In this document: in pieces, positions 14,502 to 23,462 of the stretch
How positions within the stretch are numbered: the first letter of the stretch is position 1
Layout of the letters: each line of letters starts with the position of its first letter
DNA from: a virus
IMG/VR virus record: IMGVR_UViG_3300021420_000082
Coordinates: 1 to 38,998 of that record
Strand: one strand, 5' to 3'
Length of the DNA stretch: 38,998 nt
Notes under the pieces: generated by a model
Seen by the model: only the letters and a program-made list of their open reading frames with translations
Databases searched by the model: none
Told to the model about the DNA's origin: nothing
Position numbers and translations under genes: made by a program

Positions 14502-14899
14502 CGCTGGAGTGGGGGCGCCCGAAATCCCCTGAGGCGTATGTCATTGCGGTGCTAAAGCCGCTTGGCCTGCCGGTGGTGCCGGAGCGCGGCGACGGTGACC
14601 CTCTGCCCTCGTACATGGTGACCGTCATTCCCGGCGCCACGTCGGACCGCGTCACGCTGTGCGCACTGGTGCAGGTCAATTCGTTCGACGCGACCCGCGA
14701 CAAGGCGCGGATCGCCGCCGATAACGCCGATCACGCACTGATGTCGATGAACGATTGGGATGTCGTGACGTTGCCGGACGGCTCCACGACGACCGCGATC
14801 GTGGACTGCAAGATGTGGCCCAACTGGCATGAGTACCGCGACCCGCGGGTGAAGTGCTATATCGCCCGCTACCAAATCGAATTGCGCTTCACCTTCTAA
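14498..14899 (+). CDS. Tail terminator protein
   Basis: 133 residues, ATG overlapping the preceding stop (ATGA). Alternating strands and helices (PEAYVIAVLKPLGLPVVPER, SYMVTVIPGATSDRVTLCAL, then VQVNSFDATRDKARIAADNA) match the gpU-like fold of tail terminators, which cap the tail tube and join it to the head. It is the last gene before a transcription terminator and the major tail protein, the usual position. Confidence 0.78.
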   Translation: MTLEWGRPKSPEAYVIAVLKPLGLPVVPERGDGDPLPSYMVTVIPGATSDRVTLCALVQVNSFDATRDKARIAADNADHALMSMNDWDVVTLPDGSTTTAIVDCKMWPNWHEYRDPRVKCYIARYQIELRFTF

Positions 14900-14916
14900 C
14901 CCAACCCCCACATACG

Positions 14917-14947
14917 CCCCCGTCACCGCCTGGTGTCGGGGTTTTTT
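14917..14947 (+). terminator. Intrinsic terminator between head and tail genes
   Basis: CCCCG-T-CACC, a GCCT loop, and GGTG-T-CGGGG form a 9-pair stem with one T-T mismatch, followed directly by TTTTTT. It sits just upstream of the major tail protein, whose ATG at 14988 has its own GAAAGGA site. Partial read-through or processing here would set head versus tail expression. Confidence 0.8.
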
Positions 14948-14987
14948 AATGCCCCGACTGGGCGAAATCCATTGAAAGGAAACGGCT

Positions 14988-16697
14988 ATGGCATCGACCT
15001 TGCCCAGCACCGGCAGCACATACGCGCTGCTGCAGCAGACGGCACTCAACCCGGCCGCAGTCATCAAGGCCCGGGTGGCGAACATCCTGGTTCGCGATAC
15101 CCGCAACGCTGACGGCTCGCTCTTCAACCTCGCATCGCCGAGCGTCGGCCTGAATGCCAACGGCGTGTTCTCCCCGTTCGCCGCCGACGGCACCCTGCGT
15201 TCGGACCTGCTGGCCTCGGCTCCGGGCGCGAACCTCGGCTTCTACAACGTCGGCCACCTCAAGGGTGACGGCATCAAGGGCGCGCAGGATTTCGCCAGCG
15301 ATGAAACGGACTCGGCGCAGACTCTCTACCCGATCCGGATCGACCCGAGCAAGGACGGCATCTCGCTGAGCTTCACCCCGCGTGAGGTGAACGCGATCAC
15401 GCTGGCGTTGGCGATGGAGCTGCCGTTGAACTCCAACCCGTCTCAGATGATCCAGATGGGTCAGGCGCAGTTGTCGATCGCGGCGCCGTCCGACTCGCCT
15501 CTGGTGGAGCGCGTGGTCATCGCGCTGTGCTTCGACGGGCAGGGCAACCGGTTCGCGCTCACGTTGCCCCGTACCGGCCCGAAGAAAAAGGGCGGTTTCA
15601 TGATGAACCGCAAGGACACCGTCCTTGGCGACTACGAGGCCGAGGGGCTGCTGGACCCGAACACCGGAACGACCTACATCTACTCGCAGGATGGTTCGAG
15701 CTGGCGCGGCCAGGCAGGTAACCCGATCTGGTCGATGGCCGTCCCGACTGCGACTGCGCTGGCCGGCAAGCAGGCCACTGTGGCGTTCGCTGCCCCGACC
15801 GACCCGCAGGCATCGATCGAGACGTTCACGTTCTCGGTGAACCAGGTGACCCCGGCGGCCGTTCCGGCCACCTCAAACACCGCGACTCTGCCGGTTCCGT
15901 CCGCTCCGACGGTCACCACCTCGGGTACTGCGGGGACCACGAACTACTTCTACAAGGCCGTGGTGCACTCGGTGAACGGCACCGTGACGTCGGCGGAAGG
16001 CACCATCGCCACCGGCAACGCGACATTGACCGGCACGAACTACAACATCGTGTCATTCACGCTGCCAGCCGGTGGCGTGACCTGGGACTTGTACCGCGGT
16101 TCCACCACCGGGTCTGAAAACCTGCTGGTTGCTTCGGGTTTGACCGGGACGTCGTTCAACGACAACGGTGGTGCCACCAGCTCGGCGACGCCGCCCGTCA
16201 CCAACACCGCGACCGTCGCATCGCCGGTCGCGACGGCAACGTTCGTCGCGTCGGGTGGTTCGTTCCCGTCCGGCCTGAACGAGTTCTACAAGGTGTCGGC
16301 CATCACGGTTGCTGGTGAGACCACGCCGTCCGCCGAGGTGTCCGTGGTGACCTCCGGTACCACCGGTTCGGTGGCGCTGGCATGGCCGCAGGTTGCCGGT
16401 GCTACCGGTTACCGCATCTACCGCGGGACCGTGGCGGGCGCTGAAATCGTCTTGGTCCAGGCGATCGGTTCCGGCACCACGGTGACGTTCACCGATACCG
16501 GCGCGATTCAGCCGACTGTTGCCGCGGTGACACAGTCGCCGACCGGTGCTCAGCCGGCGGCCGCGTCGGTGACCGACACCGTGACGGGGCCGCTGTCCGT
16601 GGGCGCGACCTACGCCTTCCAGGTGGTCGCTACCGGCGGGGTGAACAACGCAACGGCCAGCTCGGCGTGGTCGAACGTCATCACCGCCCTCACCTAA
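14988..16697 (+). CDS. Major tail tube protein with Ig/FN3-like C-terminal domains
   Basis: 569 residues; GAAAGGA precedes the ATG. Residues ~1-285 are the tube domain (VFSPFAADGTLRSDLLA, FYNVGHLKGDGIKGAQDFAS, PSKDGISLSFTPREVNAITL). The remainder consists of threonine- and alanine-rich beta domains. Two related modules are visible: one with VTWDLYRGSTTGSENLLVAS then GTSFNDNG (~362-395), and one with ATGYRIYRGTVAGAEIVLVQ then TVTFTDTG (~468-504). Each ends in a D-x-G turn typical of FN3/Ig-like folds. A last module (AAASVTDTVTGPLSVGATYA) resembles another. Such domains decorate the tail tube and are thought to contact cell-surface sugars. Longer than a bare tube protein because of these additions. 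Confidence 0.88.
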   Translation: MASTLPSTGSTYALLQQTALNPAAVIKARVANILVRDTRNADGSLFNLASPSVGLNANGVFSPFAADGTLRSDLLASAPGANLGFYNVGHLKGDGIKGAQDFASDETDSAQTLYPIRIDPSKDGISLSFTPREVNAITLALAMELPLNSNPSQMIQMGQAQLSIAAPSDSPLVERVVIALCFDGQGNRFALTLPRTGPKKKGGFMMNRKDTVLGDYEAEGLLDPNTGTTYIYSQDGSSWRGQAGNPIWSMAVPTATALAGKQATVAFAAPTDPQASIETFTFSVNQVTPAAVPATSNTATLPVPSAPTVTTSGTAGTTNYFYKAVVHSVNGTVTSAEGTIATGNATLTGTNYNIVSFTLPAGGVTWDLYRGSTTGSENLLVASGLTGTSFNDNGGATSSATPPVTNTATVASPVATATFVASGGSFPSGLNEFYKVSAITVAGETTPSAEVSVVTSGTTGSVALAWPQVAGATGYRIYRGTVAGAEIVLVQAIGSGTTVTFTDTGAIQPTVAAVTQSPTGAQPAAASVTDTVTGPLSVGATYAFQVVATGGVNNATASSAWSNVITALT

Positions 16698-16710
16698 CCC
16701 CTCCTAGTCC

Positions 16711-16750
16711 CCGGCCGGCTGCCCGCATGGGCTGCCGGGTAGTCGGCCGG
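16711..16750 (+). terminator. Hairpin after the major tail gene
   Basis: CCGGCCG (16711-16717) pairs with CGGCCGG (16744-16750), and an inner GCCC-GCAT-GGGC hairpin (16721-16732) lies within. No U tract follows, so it may be a weak terminator or an mRNA 3'-stabilising structure that keeps major tail transcript levels above those of the downstream chaperones. Confidence 0.45.
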
Positions 16751-16785
16751 TCCGCAGCCCACCGCAGCCCTGATTGGAAACTGTT

Positions 16786-17223
16786 GTGTCTCAGGAAGAA
16801 TTTCAGGCGCTGTCCATCGAGGAAGCCCGCGCCCAAGCCGCCGACTATCTCGGATTCGTCCAGTGCAAAGTCGTCAAGGTCGACGACAAGGAGTTCACCA
16901 TCTCCAATCCAGCACTGCTGACCTACGAGCAGCAGGAAGCCTACGACACGCTGCTGATGGAGCTCGAAGAGCTGGACCGGCATCCCGACATCCTCGATGA
17001 GGACGGAAAGGTGTTGCGGCGCGGCGCGATCAAGGAACCCCACCGCAAAGACGGCGTGAGGGTCGAGAACTACGATGCACGGCTCGCGCGCGCGTTGTTC
17101 GGCGACGACGACTTCACTCTGTTCGTGGCCGGCGGCGGACGCCCGTCGGATGTATCCCTGTTCTGGGGAGAGATGAACAAGCGCCTGGCAGATAAGCGGG
17201 CAGCAGACTCCAAAAGTTCTTGA
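16786..17223 (+). CDS. Tail assembly chaperone, upstream frame (gpG-like)
   Basis: 145 residues from GTG 16786; a TTG 12 bases earlier is possible but less likely. It is acidic and helical (SQEEFQALSIEEARAQAADY, LLTYEQQEAYDTLLMELEEL), with a C-terminal part (DARLARALFGDDDFTLFVAG, then SLFWGEMNKRLADKRAADSK) typical of mycobacteriophage tail chaperones. With its frameshifted longer form it coats the tape measure during tail assembly. The stop at 17221 is reached only by ribosomes that do not shift at the AAAA run just before it. Confidence 0.85.
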   Translation: MSQEEFQALSIEEARAQAADYLGFVQCKVVKVDDKEFTISNPALLTYEQQEAYDTLLMELEELDRHPDILDEDGKVLRRGAIKEPHRKDGVRVENYDARLARALFGDDDFTLFVAGGGRPSDVSLFWGEMNKRLADKRAADSKSS

Positions 17224-17623
17224 TGCACTGTCGATTTGGCGTCGATTCCCGACGCAAATAGAGGCCAGTCTGCGTGCCCACTATCACGGTGTGAGCGTCG
17301 CGGACTGGCACCAGGGTCGCATGTCGTCACGTGAATTCCTGGTGCTGGTCAACAAGCTGCCGGACGAATCCGAGTACAAGCGGTTCCGCGCCGGCTATTC
17401 CCACGGGGTGCGGGACTGGACGCCGGAGGAATACCGGATGGCCCGCTTGGTCCGCGAAATCGCCGCAGCCCGGTACGACGGCCGCGACGCCGGTGAGCCC
17501 GATCTGACCGGCCTGTATTCGCCGCTGGACCTGGCCTATATGGCTGCCGAGCAAGAAACGTACGACGCCGCATACAACCGCAACGAAGACGAGCTGTACC
17601 GCGGACAGGAAAGGGGTGACTGA
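17216..17623 (+). CDS. Tail assembly chaperone, +1 frameshift extension (gpT-like)
   Basis: In the +1 frame the protein continues without a stop from 17177 to 17623. After the slip it reads VLDALSIWRRFPTQIEASLR, then AHYHGVSVADWHQGRMSSRE and FLVLVNKLPDESEYKRFRAG, clearly the second half of a mycobacteriophage G-T chaperone. No good start precedes the conserved part, so it is expected as a fusion with the upstream frame (about 278 residues). The likely slip is tRNA-Lys moving from AAA (17212-17214) to the overlapping AAA (17213-17215) in TCC AAA AGT TCT TGA. The tape-measure start overlaps its stop (TGATG). Confidence 0.85.
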   Translation, partial: VLDALSIWRRFPTQIEASLRAHYHGVSVADWHQGRMSSREFLVLVNKLPDESEYKRFRAGYSHGVRDWTPEEYRMARLVREIAAARYDGRDAGEPDLTGLYSPLDLAYMAAEQETYDAAYNRNEDELYRGQERGD

Positions 17624-20600
17624 TGCCGGTTGAGATTCCTGTATCGACGCGCCTTGATGTTCGTAGCGCCGAGGCGGCGGCCAATGCTGTCAAGGCCCTG
17701 TTCTCTCGTACCGGCCGGGAGATCAGCAGCGAGTACGACAAGCTTGGTTCGTCACTGTTGAACTCGTTCAACGGGTCTCGGTTCGCTGAGCAGCAGGAGG
17801 CGATGCGCGCCGAGATGGCCAAGACCGTGCGTGCCGAGCAGGAGGCTGCACGGCTGGCGATCCGGGCCGATAACGAAGTCATCGCGTCGAAGCGGCGTCT
17901 TGCAGAGCAAACCGCCAAGTATGGCGACGAGTCGTCGCAGGCTGCGAAAGCCGCTGGCGCCTATGCCGACAAGCAGGCTCTCGCAGCCCAAGCGCATCGT
18001 GAAAGTGCTGACGCGATACTCGCGGCGGACGCCGCGACGACGAAGTTCGCGGGCTCGCACGACAAGGCGGCGGCGTCGGCGTCGAATGCGGCGCGGATTT
18101 TCAACGCTGCGGGTGTCACCTCGATAGCCGCCCTCGGGATCGCGTTCGCTGAAACCGGCAAGTTGGCTGGCGATTTCCAGCAGGGCATGACCAAGCTGTC
18201 GGCATCGGCGGACTTGCCCATTGATCAGATCAAGGCCGTTCAGGACGGCATTCTGAAAATGACTGGCACCGTGGGTTATTCGGCCGGTGAGTTGACCAAC
18301 GCGTTCTACACGATCCAGAAGGCTCAGCTACAGGGCGCCAACGGTGCTGCGACGGCCGCGGAGAAACTGGACGTACTCAAGGCTTCCGCGCAGGGCGCAA
18401 CCGTCGAGCAGGCACCGCTACCGGAAGTGATTAACGCAGTGACCACGTCACTGACGGACTTCAACCTGCCTGCCGATCAGGCGGCGAATGTCATGTCGAA
18501 ACTCGTTACCGCCGTCGGCGAGTCGAAAACCAACCTCAATGACTTCGCCGGGTCGCTGCATAACGTGGAGCCGGTCGCCAGGCTCGCCGGCGTGAGTATC
18601 GATCAGGTGTACGGGTCAATAGCCCGTTTGACCCAGTCGGGCACCTCACCGGATCAGGCGACGCAGAACCTTGCTCAGACGATGCGCAATTTCATGAATC
18701 CGTCTCAGCAGATGCGTGATTCACTCGGCAAGCTGCATCTGAGTGCCGAGCAGTTGCAGAAAGACATGGCCGACCCGCAAGTCGGCATCGTCGGGGTACT
18801 CAAAGAGGTGTCCGAGGCGATCCGTGGCCAGGTCGGTCCATCGGGGCAGGTGGCCATTGACACGTTCTACAAGAATGCGGACGCGTCCCAAGCTCTCAAG
18901 ACGGCGTATGAGGGTCTGACACCGGCATCGAAAGCTTTTGCCGACGAACTGAATTCGGGTGTGGCTCCGAATATGAGAAAGCTGCATGAACAGGCCTTGG
19001 CTGATCCGAAGCTCGCTCAGTGGGTGACGTTGCGTAACCACGTCGACGGCCTATCGCAAAACCTTAGGCGGCTGCAGCCTGAATTGGAAACGGTGCAGCA
19101 GGCGTGGAAAGAGGCGACAGGCGGCGCCGAGACTCTGAATGTGGCGTCACAGCTTGTCGGTTCGCCGGAGGACATCCAGAAGACCTTAGACGCCATCAAG
19201 AAGGTGTCCCAGTCGACGACCGACGCCGGTAACAACGTCAAGGGGTTCAACGAAACTCAGGACACGCTCAATCAGAAGATGCGCGATGCCAGGGCGGCGT
19301 TCGGTGCGGCGGCCATCGAGTTGGGGACCAGCTTTATCCCGGTGATGACCGACGTCGCCAACGTGGCCAAGACGGTCGGTGACTTGCTGGCGCAGAATCC
19401 CGGGCTGGCGCGCGATGCTGTCGATGCTATGGAGGGCCTGGCCGGCATCTGGCTGGCGTACAAGGCTGTCACGAGCCAGACCGCGCAGGATGCGGTCAAG
19501 GCGCTCAAGTGGATTGGCACGCAGACCGGCCTGCTGAAAGACCAGACGATCGCCGATTCCGCCGCCGCCTCGGAGAAGCAGATCGCCGATCAGGGCCGTG
19601 TGAGTGGCGCTGCGGAGAAAACGAACGCGGCTCTCGGTCCGCAAAGGGCTACGGCCGCCGCGGAGGGTGAGCGTGGGGTGGCGGCGGCAGCTACCGCCGA
19701 AGTTGGCGAGGAGAACGCTGTTGCTGAAGCCGCTGGGCGTGCTGATGGTGCCATAGCTGGCGGTGCTGCAGGTGCGGGCGGTGGCATGGCGGGTCTGCTC
19801 GGCCCTGCTGCGGCTGTGGCTGGTGTGGATATGGCTGCGCATCAGACACCTGCGGGCTCGCCTTTGCGCTCAATCGTTTCTAGCGCACTGCCTTTCGACC
19901 CGACATTGAAGCCGGACGCTGGACCGGACGCACCGTGGTACAAGCGCGATGCCATGCGTGATCTTTGGAATTGGGCAACGAAGCCCGAGGGCCATGTGGC
20001 CGGTGGCCCAGTCGACGGCCCGGGCCCGAAGGGTAAGGATTCGGTGGCGTCGTGGCTGGCCCCCGGCGAGCATGTCCTGACCGCTTCCGATGTCGATGCC
20101 GCAGGCGGCCACTCCGGTGTCTACGCGTGGCGTAACGCGCTACACCGTGAACTCGGCGGCCCGTCGGACGCTGATCTTCCGGACGGTCCCGGTGACTACG
20201 TTGTCAGCCCAGACGGACTCACCACGGCCATGCAGTACGCGGCCAAAAACAGTGGGCGCCAATACCAATACGGCACCTTGTGGGACTGCAGCGGCTTCAT
20301 GAGTCAGCTGTACGGCATCGTCACGGGCAAGCCCGCGCCAACTGGCCAGCGGTTCTTCTCCACCGAATCGGATTTCACGAAGCTCGGTTTCCTGCCCGGC
20401 TATGACCCAAACTCCCCGTTCAACATCGGCGTGCACAACGGTGGCGGCGGGATGAACTCGCACATGGCGGGGACCATCGGCGGCCACAATGTCGAATCGG
20501 GTGGCCACGGTGTGCAATTCGGCGGCCAGGTGGGTGCACTCGACCCGCAGTTCGAGCACCACTATCACCTGCCTGGGTCGATGGGCACAGGCGGCGCGGA

Positions 20601-22350
20601 CGGCTATTACTCGCCGGACCCCGACAAGGTCGCCAAGGTCGAGAACGAGATCAAGCGCAAAAACGACAACATTCACGACCTGGAGGAGAAGCTCGCCGAG
20701 CTGAAGTCGAACGCGAAACAGTCTGAGCGGGACCGCATTCAGCACGAGATCGACCACGCCAAGGATGATTTGAAGCTGCTGGACAGGAAGCTTGCGGAGG
20801 CTCAGCAGGGTACGTTCCACCGCGGCCGGTCTGGCGGGCGCGGTCGTTCCGGTTCTGGCGGCTCGTGGCAGCCGCAGTTCGGCGCTCCGCTGCCTGCGAA
20901 CTTCGGCCTCGACAAGGGCTTGTCGGGGCTCGTCGAGTGGGCGATCACGGCTGCAGCTGATGCGGCGATCGGTCCGGTCGAGGGCGCGGCGTACGGCGAT
21001 GCGCTGCGGTCGGGCGCGTTCGGTGATATCGGCGGAGGCTCTGGCAGTTTCGGTGATGTCGCTGATGCCATGGGTGTACCGACGTCGTCACTGGCCGGTG
21101 ACTATAGCGCTGGCGCCGGTGGCAGCGGATCGTATGGCGGCGGCTCCGGTGGGGGCGTTGGCTCGGGCGGCGGTGGTTCTGCCGGCTCGCAGTGGTGGGC
21201 TCCCGGATCAGGGAAGGCCGCTACGGGCGGCGCTGGCGGTTCGTGGTGGTCGCCTGGATTCACCACTGACGCCAACAAATACGCCAACGAACCATCGGTG
21301 CTGCCCCCAGCGCCCGGAGCACCTTCTACCCCCAGCGCCGCGCAGATGGGGCCAAACCGCATCTTCGCCGGCTTCCCCGGGGAACTGCCGCTCAATAGTC
21401 TCAGCGGTGCTGGCGGCACAGGCGCGCTTCCCGGCATTGGTCCAGCGGGCGGCTCGGCGTATGCATCGAAGACCGCTTTCCAGGGCTACATGGACGCATT
21501 GGGGGGGCAAAGCAACGCGGCGCAGCAGGACCGCGACAGTGCCCGCGCGGCACGTGAAAAAGCCGCCAGCGATGCCGTATCGGCTGCCACAACACCAGGA
21601 CAGCGCGCCGGCGACAATGCATTCCTCGACCAGCTGTATCCCAGCGCTATTCACCGGGCTAACGGCGGCCCATCAGGAACCGACACGATTCCGGCGTGGC
21701 TCTCGCCCGGCGAATACGTGCTCAACAGCAGCCAGGTGGACAAGCTCGGTGGCCCCGATGCCGTCCAGAAGTTCATGAAGGCGCACCGCTACGCCACCGG
21801 TGGCGAGGTCGACGACGCCGAGAACGGTTCCCGGCAGCCGTCGACCGCGCAGAACGCCAGCGGCGGCCTGGACGTCGGTGGCGGCAGCCTCGGCATGGCG
21901 GAAGCCGCCGGCGCGATGGCCGTCAACGGTCTGGCACCCGGCGCCGGCCAAGCCGTCCAGGTCGGTACGCAGGAAGCGAACCGGGCCGTCAAGTACGGCG
22001 CGCAGCTCGGCGGCATCGCCGTGCAGGGCCTGTTCGAGACCCTGGCCCTCAACGACTCGGTGCTGTCCGATCCGTCCAAGAGCTGGATCGGCCGCTTCGG
22101 CGCCGGTCTTGCTGGTGCGCACCCGAGCTCCCCGAACAGCGCCGGTAAAGCCGCGCCGCCGCTGAAAAAGGAATCCAACCACGAGGATGGTGGCCGCAGC
22201 GAGCACCTCGGCACCGGACAGCCGCCCGGGCCGTCCGGCAACGCGCCGCTCATCGGCAACATCAACATGGGCAACAACGGTGACCCGCACGCCGCGGCCC
22301 GCGAAATCAACCGCCAGGTGGGCGCCTACCCCGGCATGGGTGGCCGGTAG
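17623..22350 (+). CDS. Tape measure protein with peptidase-like domain
   Basis: 1575 residues, the largest gene. It sets tail length and is ejected first. Residues ~60-120 are a charged alanine-rich helix. Residues ~180-320 resemble the PhageMin_Tail domain (FQQGMTKLSASADLPIDQIK, then GYSAGELTNAFYTIQKA). An NlpC/P60-like segment at ~862-985 has Cys889 in WDCSGFMSQLYG, His947 in MNSHMAGTIGG and HHYHLP, a likely peptidoglycan hydrolase for infection. Residues ~1000-1065 are a coiled coil (KVENEIKRKNDNIHDLEEKL). A Gly/Ser-rich stretch lies at ~1165-1215. A motif, WLAPGEHVLTASDVDAAGG (~809-827), recurs as WLSPGEYVLNSSQVDKLGG (~1360-1378). Several transmembrane-like stretches are alanine-rich rather than strongly hydrophobic. 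Confidence 0.93.
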   Translation: MPVEIPVSTRLDVRSAEAAANAVKALFSRTGREISSEYDKLGSSLLNSFNGSRFAEQQEAMRAEMAKTVRAEQEAARLAIRADNEVIASKRRLAEQTAKYGDESSQAAKAAGAYADKQALAAQAHRESADAILAADAATTKFAGSHDKAAASASNAARIFNAAGVTSIAALGIAFAETGKLAGDFQQGMTKLSASADLPIDQIKAVQDGILKMTGTVGYSAGELTNAFYTIQKAQLQGANGAATAAEKLDVLKASAQGATVEQAPLPEVINAVTTSLTDFNLPADQAANVMSKLVTAVGESKTNLNDFAGSLHNVEPVARLAGVSIDQVYGSIARLTQSGTSPDQATQNLAQTMRNFMNPSQQMRDSLGKLHLSAEQLQKDMADPQVGIVGVLKEVSEAIRGQVGPSGQVAIDTFYKNADASQALKTAYEGLTPASKAFADELNSGVAPNMRKLHEQALADPKLAQWVTLRNHVDGLSQNLRRLQPELETVQQAWKEATGGAETLNVASQLVGSPEDIQKTLDAIKKVSQSTTDAGNNVKGFNETQDTLNQKMRDARAAFGAAAIELGTSFIPVMTDVANVAKTVGDLLAQNPGLARDAVDAMEGLAGIWLAYKAVTSQTAQDAVKALKWIGTQTGLLKDQTIADSAAASEKQIADQGRVSGAAEKTNAALGPQRATAAAEGERGVAAAATAEVGEENAVAEAAGRADGAIAGGAAGAGGGMAGLLGPAAAVAGVDMAAHQTPAGSPLRSIVSSALPFDPTLKPDAGPDAPWYKRDAMRDLWNWATKPEGHVAGGPVDGPGPKGKDSVASWLAPGEHVLTASDVDAAGGHSGVYAWRNALHRELGGPSDADLPDGPGDYVVSPDGLTTAMQYAAKNSGRQYQYGTLWDCSGFMSQLYGIVTGKPAPTGQRFFSTESDFTKLGFLPGYDPNSPFNIGVHNGGGGMNSHMAGTIGGHNVESGGHGVQFGGQVGALDPQFEHHYHLPGSMGTGGADGYYSPDPDKVAKVENEIKRKNDNIHDLEEKLAELKSNAKQSERDRIQHEIDHAKDDLKLLDRKLAEAQQGTFHRGRSGGRGRSGSGGSWQPQFGAPLPANFGLDKGLSGLVEWAITAAADAAIGPVEGAAYGDALRSGAFGDIGGGSGSFGDVADAMGVPTSSLAGDYSAGAGGSGSYGGGSGGGVGSGGGGSAGSQWWAPGSGKAATGGAGGSWWSPGFTTDANKYANEPSVLPPAPGAPSTPSAAQMGPNRIFAGFPGELPLNSLSGAGGTGALPGIGPAGGSAYASKTAFQGYMDALGGQSNAAQQDRDSARAAREKAASDAVSAATTPGQRAGDNAFLDQLYPSAIHRANGGPSGTDTIPAWLSPGEYVLNSSQVDKLGGPDAVQKFMKAHRYATGGEVDDAENGSRQPSTAQNASGGLDVGGGSLGMAEAAGAMAVNGLAPGAGQAVQVGTQEANRAVKYGAQLGGIAVQGLFETLALNDSVLSDPSKSWIGRFGAGLAGAHPSSPNSAGKAAPPLKKESNHEDGGRSEHLGTGQPPGPSGNAPLIGNINMGNNGDPHAAAREINRQVGAYPGMGGR

Positions 22351-23456
22351 TGGGGCTGTACCCGCCCGGCCAGATCATGCCGTACGGCGCGAAGCTGCTG
22401 ACCCAGGGCATCGACGAAAACATCTGGTACACAAGCCCCGGCGGCACAGCGACCGCAACCGGCATCACCGCCGGCCAGTCCCAGTTCTACCTCGCGGGCG
22501 CGGCCCGGTCGTGGCCCGGGGTCACTGACGGCATGGTGATGCCCGGTGGCCTCAAAGGGATGTCGCCGAACTTCAAGCACCTCGACCTCAAGGGCGCGCG
22601 CCAGGCCGGTGTGACGTGGACAGGAACCGTCTACGACGCCATGGAGATCGACTGCGTCTTGGAGGCGCACGCCCGTACGCCGCAGGGGCTTTCGGCGCTG
22701 TCGTCCGAATGGGTCGGCTCGTGGGACCCGACGCAGCGTGGGACGCTGGAGCATTGGACGCTGGACGGCGGCTACTGGTTCTGCAATCCGCGTCTGCATT
22801 CGGTGTGGGCCGATCAACCGAAGAAGTCGCCGCGCCGGCTGCTGTACCGCAAATTCACCCATGCGATGCGGGTGGACGACGCCTTCTGGAAGTCGATCGA
22901 CTCGATCAACACTTTCCAGCCTGGCGTGGCGAACGCATCGACGTTCATGATGCTCAGCAACATCGGCACGCAGGTCGCATACCCTCGATTCCTCTGCTAC
23001 GCAGGCACTTCCGACGGCGCAACATTCTCGTTCTCGAACGGCCCGTCTGGCGCGCCCGGTAGCACGAACATGATCACCTTCGGACCGCTCAAGGCCGGGC
23101 AGATCGTGTTGCTCACCACCGAGGACCGGCTGCGCGGCGTCGTGGACCTCACGCCCAACCAGGTGCTGACCGGCAGCCAGACGTCGCAGAATTTCATGCA
23201 GCAGTTGATCTCGTTGGCGTTCAACAACAACACGCCGCCGCTGCTGGCGTGGTTCGAGTCGCTGTTCGGGATTCTCCCGCCGCAGGGCCCGCTGTATGCG
23301 CTGCTGCAAGGCCGCTGGACGAACGGCATGTCGGGCGTGGCGCGGCCGTCGTGGGCGCAGCCGCAGTACTACACGGTGCAGATCAGCGGCGGCAACGCCG
23401 CGACGAAAGTCATTGGCTCCGTGACCCCGCTGCGGACCTGGCCAGAGGGCAACTGA
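22350..23456 (+). CDS. Minor tail protein (distal tail-like)
   Basis: 368 residues from GTG 22350, overlapping the tape-measure stop (TAGTG). Directly after the tape measure comes the distal tail (Dit) protein that forms the hub of the tail tip. The sequence (YPPGQIMPYGAKLLTQGIDE, DGMVMPGGLKGMSPNFKHLD, then TGTVYDAMEIDCVLEAHART) and the central WVGSWDPTQRGTLEHWTLDG region are typical of the mycobacteriophage first minor tail protein. The C-terminus is beta-rich. Function is from position and pattern. Confidence 0.82.
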   Translation: MGLYPPGQIMPYGAKLLTQGIDENIWYTSPGGTATATGITAGQSQFYLAGAARSWPGVTDGMVMPGGLKGMSPNFKHLDLKGARQAGVTWTGTVYDAMEIDCVLEAHARTPQGLSALSSEWVGSWDPTQRGTLEHWTLDGGYWFCNPRLHSVWADQPKKSPRRLLYRKFTHAMRVDDAFWKSIDSINTFQPGVANASTFMMLSNIGTQVAYPRFLCYAGTSDGATFSFSNGPSGAPGSTNMITFGPLKAGQIVLLTTEDRLRGVVDLTPNQVLTGSQTSQNFMQQLISLAFNNNTPPLLAWFESLFGILPPQGPLYALLQGRWTNGMSGVARPSWAQPQYYTVQISGGNAATKVIGSVTPLRTWPEGN

Positions 23457-23462
23457 CCCCCC

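Noticed and set aside
16786-17623. A standard -1 frameshift in the tail chaperones
   Set aside because: The conserved downstream protein is in the +1 frame relative to the first; the -1 frame does not encode it.
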